In this document: positions 1-6,049 of the stretch, piece by piece
How positions within the stretch are numbered: position 1 is the stretch's first letter
Layout of the letters: each line of letters starts with the position of its first letter
Origin: Proteobacteria bacterium UBA1148
GTDB lineage: Bacteria > Pseudomonadota > Gammaproteobacteria > Steroidobacterales > Rariloculaceae
Assembly (NCBI GenBank): GCA_002311835.1
Contig: DBZY01000014.1
Location: 119,618 to 125,666 of the forward strand
Length of the DNA stretch: 6,049 bases
Direction: 5' to 3'
Notes under the pieces: generated by a model
Told to the model about the DNA's origin: nothing
Database searches by the model: none
The model's input: the letters and a program-made list of their open reading frames with translations, nothing else
Program-made: the position numbers and the translations under genes

Positions 1-1
1 A

Positions 2-2389
2 TTCAGAGTTAGAGTGGGTCCCACATCAAGCCGCCAGAGTGCTACAGTCGTTGCAGCGTTTTTAAGTGCAAACGGATTTGATCAGCCCTGGATCTTAAAT
101 GAACAGGGACAAGTCGTGGCGGCCGAACAAGGAGAACTTAATTTGTATGCCGCTGAGCTCTCACTGGCTCCGGCGAGCATTCAAACTACAACTCCTACGC
201 CTAGTGCCAACCCCACTCCAGAATCTTCGGTCAGATCCAATGTTGTGCAAAACAAGGTTGTAAATATACCTAGAACAGCGACTCCACCCATAATCGATGG
301 GCAGTTGGACGATGCGGCGTGGACTCAAGCGGCCGTAGTTTCGGATTTACATCAGCTAGATCCTATCGAGTACTCAGAGGCCACAGAGGATAGTTACTTC
401 TACGTCATTTATGACAAAGATGCGCTTTATGTAGCTGCACGATTCCAGGATAGTCGTCCCGACCTAGTTGTGGCCAATATCCTCAGGCAGGGAGCTAGCA
501 TTCAAAACGATGACCAGCTGGTCCTAATCCTCGATCCCTACAACAACGGTCGCGAAGGTTATCAGTTTCAGCTGAATCCCAACGGCGTTCGGCGTGAAGG
601 TCTTTTTGTGGGTCCAAATCAAATGCAGTGGAATTGGAGTGGTATCTGGGAAGCGGCTGCTACACAGGATGACCAGGGGTGGGTCGCAGAGATTGCGATT
701 CCTTTCAAGACGCTGTCCTTCGATGCCGAGAGCGATACCTGGGGCATCAATTTTGGGAGACGCGCCCAATCGAAGAATGAGCGCATGGCCTGGGTCTCTC
801 GAAATCGTTCTCAGACACCAGCAATCTCAGGGGACGCAGTTGGGCTGGAGGAGTTAGATCAGGGGCGGGGGCTGGATATTGTGCCATCGTTGGGGCTCAG
901 TGATCAAAAAGATTTTTCTCTTTTGGATACAGGCGCCAACTCTGATCCCTCGCTCGACATGTTCTACAGAATTACGCCGTCTTTGAGCGGTTCTCTGACG
1001 ATCAATACAGACTTCTCTGCTACTGAGGTGGATGATAGACAGGTCAATCTCACCCGTTTTGGATTGTTCTTTCCAGAAAAACGCGATTTCTTTCTCCAGG
1101 ATGCTGATGCTTTCGAGTTTGGTGGTATCGGAGGTTTAGGTAATTTTCATCAGCTTTCGTCTACTCTTGATAAGAACGCGAAACCATTTTTTTCTCGTAC
1201 GATCGGTTTAAGCGAGTCGGGACAACCAGTAGATCTGGAATACGGCGGTAAGCTAAGTGGTCGAGCAGGTCCATGGACCCTCGGTGCTCTTTCGGTTAGG
1301 CAGAGTGCTTTTGAGAGTGTCGATGCAACTGACCTATTCGTTGGCCGGGCGGCACTTAACGTGCTGCAAGAATCCTCGGTAGGTGTTATTACAACTCACG
1401 GGGATCCACATTCAAATTTGAACAACAGCTTGATCGGAGCCGATTTTCGATATTTAAATACACGCCTATCGAATGGAAAAACCATCCAGCTTGAATCCTG
1501 GTACCAACAGACCGAAACAGAGGAACTAACAGGCGACGATGCTGCCTATGGGCTGCGTTTTCGGTTGCCTGCAGGTAACGGGCTGCGTGCTAGCGCTACA
1601 TTTAAAGAGGTTCAAGAGAACTTCAATCCTGCATTGGGGTACATTAATCGGGCTGGTATCCGAGATTACTCCGCGGAAATTGGCTGGATTCAACGGTACC
1701 CTATACAGTCTAGGATCCGAACAATTTTTAGTCTTTTTGGAGTGCAGCGCGTTGATCTTATAGGCGTTGGTTTACAGAGTGAAGTGATTGATGCGCGCGT
1801 TATTAGTTTTCAAAATCAGGCGGGCGACAATATTCGCTTTTTATACAGGCGTAATAAAGAAATTTTGCGTGAACCGTTTACGATCTGGGATCCAGATGTA
1901 AGTTCAGGAGAACAACCTATTACAATCCCGATAAGTGAGTATACTTATGCTGATTCCGGTGTTCGTTTACAGACCGAAAGTTCTCGAAAACTATCCGGTG
2001 CACTTACTTATCGTAGCGGCGATTTCTTTAGCGGTAAGCGGGATAATGTTGATGCGCGGATAACTTGGTATCCAACAAAGAACTTTCGCGGATTTCTGTC
2101 TTATAACTATAACGATGTAGAACTTCCACAGGGCGATTTTAGGTTGAAGCTTACCCGCATTGGGTTTGATATTATTTTCTCGAACACTCTCTCATGGGCA
2201 AATCTGATTCAGTACGATAATGATTCGGAGACGATTGGTATGAACAGCCGCTTGCATTGGATACCGCAAGCAGGACGCGAGGCTTACATTGTCTTCAACC
2301 ATAATCTACAAGACTTAGATCGTAACGCTAGCTTTAACTCCACTCTTGCTAATCTCAGTCTAAAGTTCAGTTACACATTCCGTTTCTAG
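2..2389 (+). CDS. SPOR-tail / CBM9-like / DUF5916 outer-membrane beta-barrel protein, 5' partial
   Basis: The frame is open to the window edge. The first GTG (14) is probably not the start, because it falls inside FRVRVGP, which reads as the middle of a SPOR domain (R-V-x-V-G-P, then spaced Ala, Phe-Leu and G-F), and no signal peptide follows. Numbering from that GTG: SPOR tail about 1-30; Thr/Pro-rich linker about 55-75; CBM9-like domain about 82-250, with IDGQLDDAAW near its start, YDKDALYVAARF, DDQLVLILDPYNN and NPNGVRREG; DUF5916 barrel from about 285 to 791, with FFPEKRDFFLQ and PFFSRTIGLS. The chain ends in alternating residues closing with YTFRF, and a terminal Phe is typical of barrels inserted by the BAM complex. 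Family knowledge puts such proteins in the outer membrane, with no settled function; carbohydrate or glycoconjugate binding is suggested by the CBM9-like fold only. The stop is TAG. The gene is separated from selA by 296 nt and is probably functionally unrelated. Domain boundaries are estimates by eye. Confidence 0.88.
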   Translation, partial: FRVRVGPTSSRQSATVVAAFLSANGFDQPWILNEQGQVVAAEQGELNLYAAELSLAPASIQTTTPTPSANPTPESSVRSNVVQNKVVNIPRTATPPIIDGQLDDAAWTQAAVVSDLHQLDPIEYSEATEDSYFYVIYDKDALYVAARFQDSRPDLVVANILRQGASIQNDDQLVLILDPYNNGREGYQFQLNPNGVRREGLFVGPNQMQWNWSGIWEAAATQDDQGWVAEIAIPFKTLSFDAESDTWGINFGRRAQSKNERMAWVSRNRSQTPAISGDAVGLEELDQGRGLDIVPSLGLSDQKDFSLLDTGANSDPSLDMFYRITPSLSGSLTINTDFSATEVDDRQVNLTRFGLFFPEKRDFFLQDADAFEFGGIGGLGNFHQLSSTLDKNAKPFFSRTIGLSESGQPVDLEYGGKLSGRAGPWTLGALSVRQSAFESVDATDLFVGRAALNVLQESSVGVITTHGDPHSNLNNSLIGADFRYLNTRLSNGKTIQLESWYQQTETEELTGDDAAYGLRFRLPAGNGLRASATFKEVQENFNPALGYINRAGIRDYSAEIGWIQRYPIQSRIRTIFSLFGVQRVDLIGVGLQSEVIDARVISFQNQAGDNIRFLYRRNKEILREPFTIWDPDVSSGEQPITIPISEYTYADSGVRLQTESSRKLSGALTYRSGDFFSGKRDNVDARITWYPTKNFRGFLSYNYNDVELPQGDFRLKLTRIGFDIIFSNTLSWANLIQYDNDSETIGMNSRLHWIPQAGREAYIVFNHNLQDLDRNASFNSTLANLSLKFSYTFRF

Positions 2390-2405
2390 CGTTTGCAATA
2401 ACTAC

Positions 2406-2472
2406 ACCCATGCAGATGCAGATGGATCATGAGCATGGAGTTCTTCGGGCGCTGTTCGAGATTGCATGTGGT
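2406..2472. repeat. Interrupted inverted repeat after the DUF5916 gene
   Basis: The 9-nt arm ACCCATGCA (2406-2414) can pair with TGCATG plus GGT (2463-2472), with one unpaired T at 2469. The enclosed loop is 48 nt. It lies 17 nt after the stop codon of the upstream gene, so it could be part of a 3' UTR structure or a processed end. No T-run follows, so it is not a standard intrinsic terminator. CATGCA-type palindromic words pair easily by chance, and this is a weak call. Confidence 0.25.
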
Positions 2473-2550
2473 ATGTCCAGTTCCTGTTGTTGTGACTATC
2501 GAAGTTACTTGCCTTGCATGAACTACTAAACAATGGTTGACCAGTAGATC

Positions 2551-2592
2551 TTGGGTTTATCAATTATATTTTTATAATCAATCAGTTATAAT
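2551..2592 (+). promoter_or_regulatory. Candidate sigma-70 promoter(s) for selAB
   Basis: Two perfect TATAAT hexamers occur at 2573-2578 and 2587-2592. The first has TTGGGT at 2551-2556, a 16-nt spacer away, which matches only the TTG of the -35 consensus. The second has no better -35 (TTATAT at 2564-2569, 17-nt spacer). Initiation from the first would fall near 2585 and give a leader of about 100 nt before selA. A TTGACC at 2537-2542 is a good -35 word but is badly spaced from either box. The area is AT-rich, so chance TATAAT matches are more likely than usual. The location upstream of the selA-selB operon supports the call. Confidence 0.45.
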
Positions 2593-2642
2593 TTAGATCT
2601 ATGATTTTTTGTTTTTAATAATATTAAAGACTCTTAGTAGGG

Positions 2643-2679
2643 CAGGTATAAGATGGCCTGACCGGATAAGCGCTTCCAG
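2643..2679 (+). promoter_or_regulatory. Candidate alternative hairpins in the selA leader
   Basis: CAGGT (2643-2647) can pair with GCCTG (2656-2660; one U-G pair) around an 8-nt loop. The segment CTG (2658-2660) plus GGA (2664-2666) can instead pair with TTCCAG (2674-2679), leaving a 3-nt bulge and a 7-nt loop. The two share 2658-2660, so they exclude each other, and the second ends 6 nt before the selA ATG. In E. coli the selAB leader carries a SECIS-like hairpin bound by SelB. Whether anything comparable exists here is inference, and the stems are short. Confidence 0.25.
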
Positions 2680-2685
2680 ATAAAG

Positions 2686-4077
2686 ATGTCTAAAGATTTA
2701 TTCAAACAGTTACCTGCTATCGATAAGTGGCTTGCTTCGGAGGTAGGGGTCGCATTGAGTGCTGAGTTTTCTTCGAAAGAGGTAGCAGAAGTGATGAATG
2801 ATCATCTTAGCTGCATCCGCAAAGGGTTGGACAATGGTTTGACAACTATATTGCCGCAGTTTGATAGCCCTCAGTATGAAGCGCTGATGCGCGCTGACTT
2901 GTTGAAACAGCGTCTTCCCAGTCTTCGACGCACTATCAATGCTACCGGCATAATTCTCCATACAAATCTTGGTCGTGCGCCGTTAGCAACAGAAGCTATT
3001 GAGGCTATGGAGGCTGTAGCGCGAGGCTATTCAAACTTGGAAATTGATTTAGATTCAGGTAAACGAGGTTCGCGTTACCAGCATGTGGAGTCGCTGCTTT
3101 GTCGGATCACGGGGGCAGAGGCCGCGCTTGTTGTTAACAACTGTGCTGCTGCCGTCGTATTGACGCTCGGGACAGTAGCACCGGGCCATGACGTCGTCAT
3201 CTCTCGTGGAGAGTTAGTAGAGATCGGTGGATCTTTCCGTATACCTGACGTAATTGCTAAGAGCGGTGCACGAATGGTTGAGGTAGGCACCACTAATAAG
3301 ACTGGAATTGAAGACTACGCCACAGCGTTAACGGAAAATACTCGTGTTCTTCTTTCCGTTCACCCGAGCAACTATAGAATTATCGGTTTCAGTTCCAAGC
3401 CAAGTGTTAAAGAACTTGCGAATCTTGCACACCAGAATGACCTAATTTTTATGCAGGATCTGGGTAGTGGGGCGCTGGTAGGACTGGGTGCAGTGAGCGC
3501 TATTACCGATAACACTGTGCAGCAAAGTCTCGCTGCAGGCGCTGATATCCTTACGTTCAGTGGCGACAAACTGTTAGGCGGTCCACAGGCAGGCATTATC
3601 TTAGGGCGCGCCGAACTCATCCAGACCATCAAAAAGAATCCACTATTGCGAGCGCTGCGTATTGATAAGTTATCGCTTGCAGCACTAGTCGCGACTCTTC
3701 GGCTCTATCTGCCGCCGAACAATCCCACCCACAAAGTACCAGTTCTGCGCATGATCAATGAAGATAGGGATAGCGTTGGTCGTCGAGCACGTAGACTCCT
3801 TCGGCAACTTAAGAAGATTCCAGGTCTGGAAGGTGTCGTAGTAGATGGCGTGAGCTATGGGGGTGGGGGTGCACTTCCAATGGTTGAGCTACCGACGCGA
3901 GTCGTGCATGTAAAAATGCCTGGCATGAATGCAGGTGAGTTAGCAAAACGACTGCGAGCGACAGACCCTCCAGTTATCGTTCGGGTTACGAATGACGAGC
4001 TTGCTCTTGACCCAAGGACGATTTTTCCAGAAGACATGAAGGATCTGGTGGGAGCATTACGACAGGCAGTCGAATGA
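2686..4077 (+). CDS. selA: L-seryl-tRNA(Sec) selenium transferase (selenocysteine synthase)
   Basis: SelA is a cytoplasmic PLP enzyme, a ring-shaped decamer in bacteria, that converts Ser-tRNA(Sec) to Sec-tRNA(Sec) with selenophosphate. The 463-residue product matches E. coli SelA (also 463 by my recollection) along its length. It opens with the conserved QLPAIDKWL (8-16), followed by the N-terminal tRNA-binding region. Then come LHTNLGRAPL (91-100), CRITGAEAALVVNNCAAAV (139-157), RGELVEIGGSFRIPDV (174-189), VGTTNKT (200-206), QDLGSGAL (257-264) and SGDKLLGGPQAG (292-303). Lys295 in that last motif is the expected PLP Schiff-base lysine, at the same number as in E. coli. ATG 2686 is secure: an in-frame TGA lies at 2659 with no start codon between. 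There is no clear Shine-Dalgarno sequence before it (only GATAAAG), suggesting modest or regulated initiation. The stop TGA overlaps the selB start as ATGA, so the two genes form one operon. Third residue of the NNCAAAV motif is Cys where E. coli has Asn. Confidence 0.97.
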   Translation: MSKDLFKQLPAIDKWLASEVGVALSAEFSSKEVAEVMNDHLSCIRKGLDNGLTTILPQFDSPQYEALMRADLLKQRLPSLRRTINATGIILHTNLGRAPLATEAIEAMEAVARGYSNLEIDLDSGKRGSRYQHVESLLCRITGAEAALVVNNCAAAVVLTLGTVAPGHDVVISRGELVEIGGSFRIPDVIAKSGARMVEVGTTNKTGIEDYATALTENTRVLLSVHPSNYRIIGFSSKPSVKELANLAHQNDLIFMQDLGSGALVGLGAVSAITDNTVQQSLAAGADILTFSGDKLLGGPQAGIILGRAELIQTIKKNPLLRALRIDKLSLAALVATLRLYLPPNNPTHKVPVLRMINEDRDSVGRRARRLLRQLKKIPGLEGVVVDGVSYGGGGALPMVELPTRVVHVKMPGMNAGELAKRLRATDPPVIVRVTNDELALDPRTIFPEDMKDLVGALRQAVE

Positions 4078-5975
4078 CGGGCCACCTTACGCTCGGGGTC
4101 ATCGGGCATGTTGATCATGGCAAAACAGCGCTTGTTCGCGAGCTTACCGGGATTGAAACGGATCGTCTTAAAGAGGAGCAGGAGCGCGGTCTTTCCATTG
4201 TTCTTGGTTTCTCCTACATAGAATCTTCCAACGGTATTCTCGATTTAATCGACGTGCCTGGGCACGAAAATTTCATTCGAACGATGATTTCTGGTGCAAC
4301 CGGGATAGACGGCGTGCTTTTGGTCGTGGCTGCGAATGAAGGCGTCATGCCCCAGACACGAGAGCACTTTGATATCGCTCAACTCCTTGGTCTCGATCGA
4401 GGTTTGGTTGTTTTGACAAAGGTAGACCTCGTAACGGCTGAGGAACTTACTCTTGTGGAAGAGGAGGTTTGTGCATTCACAATGGGTTCATTTCTGGAAA
4501 GAGCGCCTGTTGTGCGTACCTCGACGCTGCAGCGAAAAGGTTTAGAGGAGCTGCGAACTGCATTGGATGGAATGGATAAGCGCGAATCCACAGGCAGCAC
4601 CTCGACAGGGTTTTTCTTACCTATTGACAGGGTTTTTGCTATGCAAGGTTTCGGCGCTGTTGTCACGGGTACTTTACGGTCAGGAGTTCTTAATTCTGGT
4701 GAGAACGTGGAAATTCTTCCTAGAAAAGAAATTGCTACGGTTAGGGGTTTACAGAATCACAATCAGGCGGTCGAAACGGTTTTTCCGGGGCAGCGCGTGG
4801 CAGTCAATCTTAGAAATATAAAATGGGAAGAACTGAGACGTGGAGATGTTCTGGCCTCTCCTGGGTTTCTAAAAATCACACGGCGGATCGACGTTGAACT
4901 TAAGCTCCTCAAGCATATAAGGGGCAATTTAAAGAATGGAACTGCGGTGCGCGTGCTGTTTGGGACCACAGAAGTTATTGCGAAGATTAGATTGCTAGAC
5001 TGCGCAGAACTAAATCCCGGTTCTACCGGTCTCGGACAGTTGAGATTTCAGCGTGATGTCACGACGCACCGTAGCGAACGATTTATCATTCGAAATATTT
5101 CTCCTGCCTTTACATTTGGCGGTGGCCGGATTCTCGATACCAACCCGCCTCGACACAGGCGCTTTGACGATTCCGTAACGAACCGGCTGCGGAACACGGC
5201 TGATGGGAATGCAATTGAGGTCGTGCGTTTGAGCCTCAACGAGGGAGGCATGTGCGGTGAGAATATTGAAAGCCTCCGTGAGCGTCTTGGAATCTCAAGT
5301 AAGGATATGGAAGCGGTAATAGGGGCTGCTAGTGTAGTCAAAGTGGGCGAAGACAGAATCATTAACCAATCAAGTTATGCTGAGTTGATGGATGGAATTT
5401 TGGCTGTCACGGAACATTTCCATGATGAAAACCCTCATAGACAAGGGCTGAAGGTCACAAATATTCCTAGCCAACTACAAGTGAACATTAACGAGGAGGT
5501 GCTTCATCAGGCTATTGGTGAGCTGAAGGTTAAAGGTGAGCTTTGGAGTAATGGCTCTATTGTGAGGAAAATCGATTTTGATCCACTCATAAGACTACCT
5601 AAGGTAGAGCGTCGACTAGCTGGGGAACTTGAAGAAACTTTTCGATTAGGGGGGCTCACACCGCCATCACTTGATGCTGTGCTGGGGGGCGACGACACAA
5701 AACAAGATATCTACCAGCTATTGAGAGAGATGGGTAAGCTGGTGCGATTAAGGACTTATGATCGTGATAGTAATTTCGTATTGCATCAGGATGTACTGAG
5801 CGATATCAAGCAGAAACTCCAGAAAGCTTTTCCCTATCCCAGAGAATTTTCCATTTCTGATCTCAGAGATTTATTAGGTACGACGCGGAAATATCTCATT
5901 CCTTTGGTTGAGCATTTAGATGCGACAGGCGTAACAATACGGATTGGGAACATTCGCCGGCTTCGTGATCGTTGA
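4074..5975 (+). CDS. selB: Selenocysteine-specific translation elongation factor SelB
   Basis: SelB is an EF-Tu-like GTPase that carries Sec-tRNA(Sec) to UGA codons marked by a SECIS hairpin. At 633 residues it is near the usual size (E. coli 614). The GTPase domain is about 1-170: G1 GHVDHGKT (11-18), switch 1 DRLKEEQERGLSIVLGF (30-46), G3 DVPGH (60-64), G4 TKVD (115-118). Beta-barrel domain 2 carries PIDRVFAMQGFGAVVTGT (183-200), NHNQAVETVFPGQRVAVNL (228-246) and RGDVLA (256-261). Domain 3 ends with GGGRILDTNPPRHRR (349-363). About 375-633 is the winged-helix region that binds SECIS RNA, closing with the typical FSISDLRDLLGTTRKY and LVEHLDATG helices. The ATG overlaps selA by 4 nt (ATGA), with a weak AGG at 4064-4066, so translational coupling is likely. 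The G2 residue that is Thr in E. coli SelB is Ser41 here. The gene ends in three consecutive in-frame stops, TGA TGA TAA (5973-5981). Confidence 0.97.
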   Translation: MTGHLTLGVIGHVDHGKTALVRELTGIETDRLKEEQERGLSIVLGFSYIESSNGILDLIDVPGHENFIRTMISGATGIDGVLLVVAANEGVMPQTREHFDIAQLLGLDRGLVVLTKVDLVTAEELTLVEEEVCAFTMGSFLERAPVVRTSTLQRKGLEELRTALDGMDKRESTGSTSTGFFLPIDRVFAMQGFGAVVTGTLRSGVLNSGENVEILPRKEIATVRGLQNHNQAVETVFPGQRVAVNLRNIKWEELRRGDVLASPGFLKITRRIDVELKLLKHIRGNLKNGTAVRVLFGTTEVIAKIRLLDCAELNPGSTGLGQLRFQRDVTTHRSERFIIRNISPAFTFGGGRILDTNPPRHRRFDDSVTNRLRNTADGNAIEVVRLSLNEGGMCGENIESLRERLGISSKDMEAVIGAASVVKVGEDRIINQSSYAELMDGILAVTEHFHDENPHRQGLKVTNIPSQLQVNINEEVLHQAIGELKVKGELWSNGSIVRKIDFDPLIRLPKVERRLAGELEETFRLGGLTPPSLDAVLGGDDTKQDIYQLLREMGKLVRLRTYDRDSNFVLHQDVLSDIKQKLQKAFPYPREFSISDLRDLLGTTRKYLIPLVEHLDATGVTIRIGNIRRLRDR

Positions 5976-5982
5976 TGATAAT
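5954..5982 (+). promoter_or_regulatory. Candidate selC promoter overlapping the selB stop codons
   Basis: GATAAT (5977-5982) matches the -10 consensus at five of six positions and would start transcription near 5989, just before the tRNA 5' end at 5993. The facing -35 word, TTCGCC (5954-5959) at a 17-nt spacer, is poor (three of six). selC may instead be transcribed only by read-through from selAB and cut out by RNase P. In either case the spacer between selB and selC is only 17 nt. Weak call based on position and the -10 box. Confidence 0.3.
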
Positions 5983-5992
5983 CTTGAGTTAT

Positions 5993-6049
5993 GGAGGTGA
6001 ATGGAGTCTGGTGATTCCCCTGGTCTTCAAAACCAGTGAGCCGGTGAAC
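5993..6049 (+). tRNA. selC: Selenocysteine tRNA, anticodon UCA, 3' end cut by window
   Basis: tRNA-Sec is charged with serine and then converted by SelA; SelB delivers it to UGA. The visible part shows the special fold of this tRNA: an 8-nt acceptor 5' strand GGAGGTGA (5993-6000); AT linker (6001-6002); a 6-bp D-stem GGAGTC/GATTCC (6003-6008 with 6013-6018, one G-U) closing a 4-nt TGGT loop; then a 5-bp anticodon stem CTGGT/ACCAG (6020-6024 with 6032-6036) around loop CTTCAAA with anticodon TCA at 6027-6029. The extended D-stem with a minimal loop is a hallmark of tRNA-Sec and is contacted by SelA. The long variable arm begins at about 6037 and runs off the window, so the T-arm, the acceptor 3' strand and CCA status cannot be seen. 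It lies directly behind selA and selB. Confidence 0.95.

Larger units (their letters stand above)
2390..2685. other. Intergenic region upstream of selA
   Basis: This stretch holds no gene I can support. The 5' half has mixed composition with a short ATGCAG tandem (2410-2421) and a 39-codon Cys-rich reading frame (2410-2529) that lacks a ribosome binding site. I see no GC-rich hairpin followed by a T-run that would serve as an intrinsic terminator for the upstream gene. From about 2556 to 2635 it becomes very AT-rich, with two TATAAT boxes and T-runs, as expected of a promoter region. The last ~45 nt are GC-richer and can form short hairpins just before the selA start. Confidence 0.8.

Noticed and set aside
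14..16. GTG as the start codon of the first gene
   Set aside because: The frame is open upstream to the window edge, the GTG sits inside a recognisable SPOR-like FRVRVGP motif, and no signal peptide follows as an exported barrel would need. The gene is treated as 5' partial.
524..769. Antisense and alternate-frame reading frames inside the three genes
   Set aside because: They overlap well-recognised genes, have no family resemblance that I can see, and show low-complexity Ser/Arg/Pro-rich translations typical of shadow frames.
2537..2578. TTGACC (2537-2542) as the -35 partner of TATAAT at 2573-2578
   Set aside because: The spacer would be 30 nt, far outside the 16-18 nt used by sigma-70.
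2562..2593. AATTATA/TATAATT inverted repeat as an intrinsic terminator with the T-runs at about 2604-2615
   Set aside because: The stem is entirely A-T, the T-run lies more than 10 nt beyond it, and the same bases serve better as -10 boxes.
4075..4226. Read-through of the selA TGA as selenocysteine
   Set aside because: The frame stays open for about 48 more codons to a TAG, but it is out of frame with selB, lacks conserved content, and the SelA family normally ends here. I see no SECIS-like hairpin just after the TGA.

Overview
The window carries most of the bacterial selenocysteine machinery in the order selA, selB, selC, preceded by the 3' part of an unrelated outer-membrane-type protein gene. 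All genes lie on the + strand. The organism is Gram-negative: the first protein ends as an outer-membrane beta-barrel and begins with the tail of a SPOR-type peptidoglycan-binding domain. It decodes UGA as selenocysteine. The SelA and SelB sequences look proteobacterial, and an uncultured, perhaps marine, gammaproteobacterium is my best guess. That placement is an impression from sequence style and has not been tested.

Layout. (1) Positions 2-2389: a 5'-truncated gene. From its N-terminus it encodes the last ~30 residues of a SPOR-like domain, a Thr/Pro-rich linker, a family 9 carbohydrate-binding-like (CBM9-like) domain, and a DUF5916 beta-barrel ending in Phe. (2) Positions 2390-2685: a 296-nt intergenic region with no convincing gene. 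Its 3' half is strongly AT-rich and holds two TATAAT boxes, the probable promoter area for selAB, followed by a leader of about 100 nt. (3) Positions 2686-4077: selA, selenocysteine synthase, complete. (4) Positions 4074-5975: selB, the selenocysteine-specific elongation factor, complete and overlapping selA by 4 nt (ATGA). (5) Positions 5993-6049: the 5' part of selC, tRNA-Sec with anticodon UCA, 17 nt after selB and cut by the window end inside the variable arm.

How they work together: tRNA-Sec is charged with serine by seryl-tRNA synthetase. SelA then converts Ser-tRNA-Sec to Sec-tRNA-Sec using selenophosphate, which is made by SelD (not in this window). SelB-GTP delivers the charged tRNA to UGA codons followed by a SECIS hairpin. 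Keeping the synthase, the factor and the tRNA in one block is a known arrangement. I see no selenoprotein gene in the window. I found no clearly new system. The least ordinary items are the apparent SPOR-to-DUF5916 fusion, the structure of the selAB leader, and a possible selC promoter sitting in the tandem stop codons of selB.
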